46,559 nucleotides of DNA from NCBI GenBank assembly GCA_003162175.1, contig PMMR01000041.1:1663-48221 (forward strand). The letters are read 5' to 3'. A program made the position numbers and the translations under genes. The notes under the pieces are model-generated. The model saw only the letters and a list, made by a program, of their open reading frames with translations. It had not been told where the DNA came from and did no database searches. This DNA is from Candidatus Methanoflorens crillii (GTDB taxonomy: Archaea; Halobacteriota; Bog-38; Methanoflorentales; Methanoflorentaceae). Below are positions 42,343 through 46,559 of the stretch, piece by piece; within the stretch, counting starts at the first letter, position 1, and each line of letters begins with the position of its first letter.

Positions 42343-42627
42343 TCATTCTTTTTCTGAACAGGCCGCGCAAGCGCTTCGGCTTTGGTCTAACACGAGACGC
42401 TTCTTGCTGCAGCTCACGCACTCTTGAGAAAGCCCCCCGCTTACGAAGCGCTTTTTCGGAGACATGTATCGACAGTCGAAACCTTCACGTAGCGTTTCGA
42501 TCGAGCACTCATCGCACTGCACTTCGTGAACCATAATGCCTTCGCCGGCCAGGACACAAGAGTAAAAATCGAGGCCTTCCGATCCGAGCAGGACACGCTC
42601 ACGCCTGCGGTAGCGGCACTCCTTCGT
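42343..42627 (-). CDS. Nine-cysteine putative zinc protein, start codon uncertain
   Basis: A frame directly downstream of the synthase encodes a protein with strong coding character and nine cysteines: KECRYRRRERVLLGSEGLD, FYSCVLAGEGIMVHEVQCDEC, REGFDCRYMSPKKRF, QECVSCSKKR and SACAAC. The only ATG (42534) would lose the first 30 residues, which look coding. No ATG, GTG or TTG exists between the synthase stop (in the same frame) and 42534. ACG at 42627, 7 nt after a GGGGG stretch, is the best candidate; CTG at 42591 is another. Probably two zinc knuckles. I recognise no named family. Confidence 0.6.
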   Translation of the reverse strand, partial: TKECRYRRRERVLLGSEGLDFYSCVLAGEGIMVHEVQCDECSIETLREGFDCRYMSPKKRFVSGGLSQECVSCSKKRLVLDQSRSACAACSEKE

Positions 42628-42645
42628 ATTGCTTCCCCCTGGCTT

Positions 42646-43920
42646 TTATTCGTAGCGAGTATGGGCAATCCAGGGCGGGAACGCTTCCTCGCTCGTTAGG
42701 AAGTATTTAATCGCGTACTCCCTGAGTTCATCATCTGAAACGCTGGAGGTGCGCGCCTCCTCATCGTAAAGTTTATGAATGTCGTTGCAGATCATCTTGA
42801 TCCTGCGGTCGTTTTTCCTCAAGTTCACCTCAACGCCCAAAAGCTCGTTCAAGACTTCTTGCATCTTGTAGCGCACTACTTCCCTCCCAGAGGAGTCTCC
42901 GACAAGAAGTACGCGCTGTCCGCCCACAACCTCCGGCGGAAATGGCTCGTACGTAAAAGGATTCTTCAATACGCCGTCAGTGTGTATGCCGCTTTCGTGG
43001 GCGAAAATATTTTCGCCGACGATGGCCTTGTTTCGCGGGAGTCTAAAAGCGAGCTCGTGTTCGAGATAGCGGGTGAGCTCGGTAACTGGTGCGGGATTGT
43101 ACTTTTCGAATCCCTTCACGCGACAAAAAAGAAAGGTGAGAATCTTTTCAAGCTCGGTATTTCCTGCACGCTCACCTATGCCCATAAAAGTCAAACTCGA
43201 CCAGTTCGCTCCGTGCCAGTACCCAGCCAAAGTGTTGGCAACGCCGAGTCCAAAGTCGTCGTGAACGTGCATCTCAAGGTCCTCCGCGCCGATCTCTTTG
43301 AAGGCGCGCACGATCTTAGGTATACTGAACGGCAGCGGAGTCTCTTCGAACGGAACGCCGTAGTTCAAAGTATCACAGATTCGAAAAATCGCATCAGGAG
43401 CAATGCTTAGCAATTCCTTTACAAGAGGTATCACGAAGTTTGGGATATCAGCGCGCGTAATATCCTCGAGATGACATCGTACCTTCAACCCGTGATCGAC
43501 GGCGTATTGGAGAGCTTCAGTGTACTTGTCGCGCGCCTGTTCTCGATCTTTCAAGCCAAGTTTGTCGAAAATGTGCGTGTCCGATATGGACATCAGAATG
43601 CCTACCTCGTTTATGCCTTCCATACTAAGGTTCGCATCGATATCGGCGACGTTGGCGCGCGCCCACCCTGTGATATCAGGATGATCATAATTGCAATCGA
43701 GCATATCGCGGACCAAGCTGCGGTCCCTTTCATTGAAAACAAAACACTCGAGCTTTTCTATGCCCATTTCGTGCAAGAACTCGAATATCTTAAGTTTCTG
43801 TGTTTTCTTTAATACGATGCCCGGCATTTGAGATCCGTCTCTTAGGGTGCTGTCACTGATCTTGACCTCCAAATTGCCCGGAAGCTCGATTTTCGGCATC
43901 TCAGCGTATGATCTGTACAA
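42646..43920 (-). CDS. Re-citrate / homocitrate synthase-type enzyme
   Basis: About 424 residues from a TTG at 43920 preceded by GGAGG (9 nt); the ATG at 43899 is the other good candidate, and a longer frame to 44022 exists. The HMGL-like TIM barrel shows ISDSTLRDGSQMPGIVLKKTQKLKIFEF, RCHLEDITRAD, EMHVHDDFGLGVANTLAGYWHGA (metal His pair), GIGERAGNTELEKIL and IFAHESGIHTDG. The long, DGSQMPG-type sequence resembles Re-citrate synthases more than short AksA homocitrate synthases, from memory. Either role fits the isomerase and dehydrogenase genes alongside. It is convergent with them. Confidence 0.88.
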   Translation of the reverse strand: MYRSYAEMPKIELPGNLEVKISDSTLRDGSQMPGIVLKKTQKLKIFEFLHEMGIEKLECFVFNERDRSLVRDMLDCNYDHPDITGWARANVADIDANLSMEGINEVGILMSISDTHIFDKLGLKDREQARDKYTEALQYAVDHGLKVRCHLEDITRADIPNFVIPLVKELLSIAPDAIFRICDTLNYGVPFEETPLPFSIPKIVRAFKEIGAEDLEMHVHDDFGLGVANTLAGYWHGANWSSLTFMGIGERAGNTELEKILTFLFCRVKGFEKYNPAPVTELTRYLEHELAFRLPRNKAIVGENIFAHESGIHTDGVLKNPFTYEPFPPEVVGGQRVLLVGDSSGREVVRYKMQEVLNELLGVEVNLRKNDRRIKMICNDIHKLYDEEARTSSVSDDELREYAIKYFLTSEEAFPPWIAHTRYE

Positions 43921-44072
43921 CTTTAGGCTCCTCCATTTCCTCGCAATGCGATATGACGTAACTGCGTTCTTTTTTATGGCAATAATTCTATATGAAACTA
44001 CTTCTGCTTGTTTTGAGTGCACCCGTGGGGCGTCGCATATTGATATACTAAAAAATACGTATCAGTCCCTGT

Positions 44073-45341
44073 ATGGGTAAATCTCGGCTGACTCTCAACT
44101 ACGGAGACCGAAAAACCGCCGTCACGGTAAACGAAAGAAACCTGATTCAGGTACTCCAACCAAACGAAATCGTGGCTGGAGATGAAGAAGGTGAGATTAT
44201 CTGCGCGATGCAACATCCTATCGATAGACCCACGCTCAACGAAATCGTGTCAGCGCGTAAGGCCTCCAAAAAAGACTTGACAGCCGTCATCATTGTGAGT
44301 GACGTAACGAGGCCGACGCCGACCAAGAAGCTGCTTCCTTACGTTTTAGCAGACCTGCGCAGAGCCGGGATTCCCGAAGACTCGGTAACGATTTTGTTTG
44401 CTCTCGGAATTCACAGGCCGTTAGCCGGACAAGAGATGAGAACGCTCGTAGGCGATGACGTCTTTAACGATTACCACTGCGTCAACCACGACTCCAATAA
44501 GTGCGCTTTTGTAGGAACAACGTCGCGCGGCACGCGCGTCTGCGCCAACACAGTAGCACTCGACGCCGATGTGAGAATTTGCCTGGGCGCGGTTGAACTC
44601 CACTACTTTGCAGGATACACCGGCGGATACAAGTCGCTGCTCCCTGGCATCTGCGCGCGAGAGACTATTGAAGCAAATCACAAACTCATGCTCGAGCCAA
44701 ACGCGGCTGCCGGAAGGCTAGACAGCCCTGTAAGAGAAGATCTAGAGGAGGCTGGCCGGTTGATCGGATGCGACTTCCTTGTAAATGTCGTGCTGAACTC
44801 AAAAAAGCAGATCGTGAAAGCTGTCGCAGGTGATCCCATTGCAGCGCACCGCGAAGGGGTCAAAGTCGTTGATTCGATGTACATAATTCCGATTACTGAA
44901 CTTGCTGATGTCGTGCTCGTTTCAGCTGGAGGCACGCCAAAGGATATAAACCTATTTCAAGCACAGAAAGCGCTTGACAATGCGAAATACGCGATGAAGG
45001 AGGGTGGCGCTATCGTGCTGGCGGCCGAGTGTCCAGAAGGATTGGGTGAAAAAGTGTTTGAACGATGGATCAACGAAGCTCATAACAAACAAGAGCTTAT
45101 TGACAGGCTCGACTATGCATTCGAAATCGGCGGACATAAGGCTGGAATTCTGGCTAAGCTCACTCAAAAAGCCGATGTTTATCTCGTGTCTGAGCTTCAA
45201 GAAGAAATTGTGGAGCGCGCATTTTTGCTCTGCGCTCGAGATTTGGACGATGCTCTGCGCACAACTACGGAAAAGTACGGGCCAGACGCCCGCATTACAG
45301 TCATGCCGTTTGGAGCGCTCACTCTCCCGCGGCTTCAATAA
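44073..45341 (+). CDS. larA: LarA-type nickel-pincer racemase
   Basis: The 422-residue protein has the LarA landmarks: SDVTRPTPTKKLLPYVL, LGIHRPL (H114), ELHYFAGYTGGYKSLLPGI (H177 and K187, the lysine that carries the pincer nucleotide) and ANHKLM (H203). These align with H108, H174, K184 and H200 of the L. plantarum enzyme. LarA uses a Ni-pincer cofactor to racemise lactate or other 2-hydroxy acids. The LarB, LarC and LarE cofactor genes are not in the window. It is divergent from the synthase, whose substrates include 2-hydroxy acids. Substrate unknown. Confidence 0.92.
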   Translation: MGKSRLTLNYGDRKTAVTVNERNLIQVLQPNEIVAGDEEGEIICAMQHPIDRPTLNEIVSARKASKKDLTAVIIVSDVTRPTPTKKLLPYVLADLRRAGIPEDSVTILFALGIHRPLAGQEMRTLVGDDVFNDYHCVNHDSNKCAFVGTTSRGTRVCANTVALDADVRICLGAVELHYFAGYTGGYKSLLPGICARETIEANHKLMLEPNAAAGRLDSPVREDLEEAGRLIGCDFLVNVVLNSKKQIVKAVAGDPIAAHREGVKVVDSMYIIPITELADVVLVSAGGTPKDINLFQAQKALDNAKYAMKEGGAIVLAAECPEGLGEKVFERWINEAHNKQELIDRLDYAFEIGGHKAGILAKLTQKADVYLVSELQEEIVERAFLLCARDLDDALRTTTEKYGPDARITVMPFGALTLPRLQ

Positions 45342-45391
45342 AAAACGGCCGCGGGTGTAACCGAAAAAGTGGGCGCACGGGATTCACTGCT

Positions 45392-46447
45392 ATGTGGGTG
45401 ACGAACTGCTACAACGGTTCAGGGCGACCTTTAGACATTCGGAAAAGGTACAGCGGCGTTGAGCGCCCGCTTTTCATTTTGATTCTCTCTAATTCGGATA
45501 CAGCGACTATTCCCGGCATATCAGGTGCTGGAAGCACTGAAGAGTACATTCAACACACGCCAGCTGCTGACGCTGAAATTGTCTCCAACGGAAAACTGAA
45601 AACGATTGGAGTAATGCCTGATGCGCCGTCTGGAGCTGTCACTCCTGCCGTTCTCACACGCGCAGGTCTTAATCTGTCACAAAGCGCACACCTGCTGATA
45701 AACTCAGGCCTGAAGATTGTGCCGGGAGTCCCCTACTACGACTTACGAGCGGAACAAGGCAGCGACATCCGATTTGCGCCGGCAGTGCCCGACGCTTACG
45801 CGATCGAAAAGGCTGCAAAAAAGCTCGCTGCGTGCTGTGACTGCGACTTAGCAGTAATAGGGGAGACTATTCCCGGAGGCACGACCACCGCGCTGTGCGT
45901 GCTGCGAGCGCTCGGCTTAACCGCTAACGTGAGCAGCAGCCTCGCGACGAATCCAATGGCTTTGAAAGAGAAAGTCGCGAGAGAGGCGATGCGCCGGGCT
46001 TCTATTAGTCCCGGAAACTTACGAAACGATCCCCTACGAGCTATTGAACTACTTGGTGATCCAATGATGCCCTGTGCGATCGGACTCACCGAGGGTTTCC
46101 TCCGCTCCGGAAAAGAAGTTATTTTAGCAGGCGGAACGCAAATGGGAGCAGTTGCAGCCGCGTTGCGTGCACTCAACGTTTCTACCGACCTCGTACTAGC
46201 TACGACAAAGTACGTCTTTAACGATCGTTCAGCACAGTTTATGAGGCTAGTTAAGGCATTAGACCTCGATGCGTTTAGCGCTGATCCAGACTTCTCAAAA
46301 AGCTCGGTTGATGCGCTTCAGAAATATGAGCAGGGAGAAGTGAAAGAAGGAGTGGGGGCAGGAGGAGCTATGACCTTAGCTTGTATATGTGGCTACGGTC
46401 AAGACGCCTACAGGCGGGAGGTAGAGGCGGTCATCAAGCGCCTGTGA
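45392..46447 (+). CDS. CobT-like nicotinate-nucleotide:base phosphoribosyltransferase (archaeal TIGR00303 type)
   Basis: About 351 residues from the ATG at 45392. It has PLFILILSNSDTATIPGISGAGSTEEYIQHTPAADAE, GETIPGGTTTALCVLRALG and a late GVGAGGAMTLACICGYG, the pattern of archaeal CobT-related proteins. These are thought to activate the lower-ligand base in cobamide synthesis, consistent with cobQ and cbiB at 9.4-11.9 kb. It follows larA by 50 nt. The first 25 residues have no obvious family match, so the true start may be internal. Confidence 0.85.
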   Translation: MWVTNCYNGSGRPLDIRKRYSGVERPLFILILSNSDTATIPGISGAGSTEEYIQHTPAADAEIVSNGKLKTIGVMPDAPSGAVTPAVLTRAGLNLSQSAHLLINSGLKIVPGVPYYDLRAEQGSDIRFAPAVPDAYAIEKAAKKLAACCDCDLAVIGETIPGGTTTALCVLRALGLTANVSSSLATNPMALKEKVAREAMRRASISPGNLRNDPLRAIELLGDPMMPCAIGLTEGFLRSGKEVILAGGTQMGAVAAALRALNVSTDLVLATTKYVFNDRSAQFMRLVKALDLDAFSADPDFSKSSVDALQKYEQGEVKEGVGAGGAMTLACICGYGQDAYRREVEAVIKRL

Positions 46448-46513
46448 CCCACATGTGCAAACCGCAACACCTACGAGGGCACTTGCAGCGAGATAAAACG
46501 ACGCTCAACAAAC

Positions 46514-46521
46514 TATAAAAG
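46514..46521 (+). promoter_or_regulatory. TATA box for the gene at the right edge
   Basis: CTATAAAA lies 24-31 nt upstream of the ATG at 46545, the spacing for a leaderless or near-leaderless transcript. Confidence 0.55.
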
Positions 46522-46544
46522 CGGCAGTTAACAATACTCATAGG

Positions 46545-46559
46545 ATGTTCACGCAAAAA
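46545..46559 (+). CDS. Start of an unidentified gene, cut by the window edge
   Basis: An ATG just after a TAGG opens a frame of five codons (MFTQK) that runs out of the window. The TATA box at 46514-46521 supports a gene start here. No product can be named. Confidence 0.35.

Overview
The window is a gene-dense stretch of a euryarchaeal chromosome. It carries archaeal information-processing genes (RNase P component 4, S19e, L39e, L31e, LX, aIF6, prefoldin alpha, FtsY, SRP54, aIF1A, Rio1, Dim2-like KH protein, Rio2, TFE, Trm56), an archaeal histone, FtsZ, ten tRNA genes without encoded CCA (three with introns) and TATA-type promoters. The mix (cobamide synthesis, isopropylmalate-isomerase-like proteins, LarA, S-layer/glycan genes) fits a methanogen-related or alkane-oxidising lineage of the Halobacteriota, but nothing here fixes the genus. 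I see no insertion sequence, CRISPR array or prophage.

Layout. 1-6.4 kb: the conserved superoperon rnp4-YhbY-S19e-PDCD5-PP-loop-L39e-L31e-aIF6-LX-pfdA-ftsY-srp54. 6.4-9.4 kb: SHOCT miniprotein, intron-bearing tRNA-Thr, ThiI, a histone/MazG pair and a sugar epimerase. 9.4-14.9 kb: CobD and CobQ (cobamide synthesis), AroC and AroA (shikimate pathway) and a small regulator sharing a TATA box with aroA. 15-20.6 kb: tRNA-Asn, tRNA(CAT), TyrRS, the aIF1A-Rio1-Dim2 ribosome-biogenesis operon, a fumarase relic, and a Rio2-DUF460 operon. 20.6-23.1 kb: NcsA and the CdrS-FtsZ cell-division operon with a two-copy operator. 23.2-30.4 kb: tRNAs, S4/FtsJ methyltransferase, ACT regulator, TFE-HD-DUF2110 operon, Trm56 and an ATP-grasp enzyme, then a broken transglutaminase-like gene. 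30.4-34 kb: a gene-poor stretch, pterin dehydratase, hotdog thioesterase, a tRNA-Ile with an intron in its D-arm, tRNA-Ala and a Zn-ribbon methyltransferase. 34-39.3 kb: surface-glycan cluster (WecB, two GT4 transferases, flippase). 39.5-44 kb: 2-oxoacid cluster (two dehydratase subunits, a beta-decarboxylating dehydrogenase and a convergent Re-citrate/homocitrate-type synthase). 44-46.5 kb: LarA and a CobT-like protein.

The most unusual signal is start-codon use. At least three genes (aIF1A, the DUF460 protein, the ATP-grasp protein), and probably a fourth (a 9-cysteine protein not previously delimited), have family-conserved N-termini that extend upstream of every in-frame ATG, GTG or TTG. 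Each has a Shine-Dalgarno-like sequence set in front of a near-cognate codon (CTG, ATT, CTG, ACG). Other points worth following are a duplicated CAGAC-N15-GTCTG element in front of cdrS-ftsZ, a 33-nt intron in the D-arm of tRNA-Ile(GAT), and two protein genes that stop at a TGA supplied by the antisense T-loop of a convergent tRNA. Start sites and family calls come from reading the sequence alone; no database search was made.
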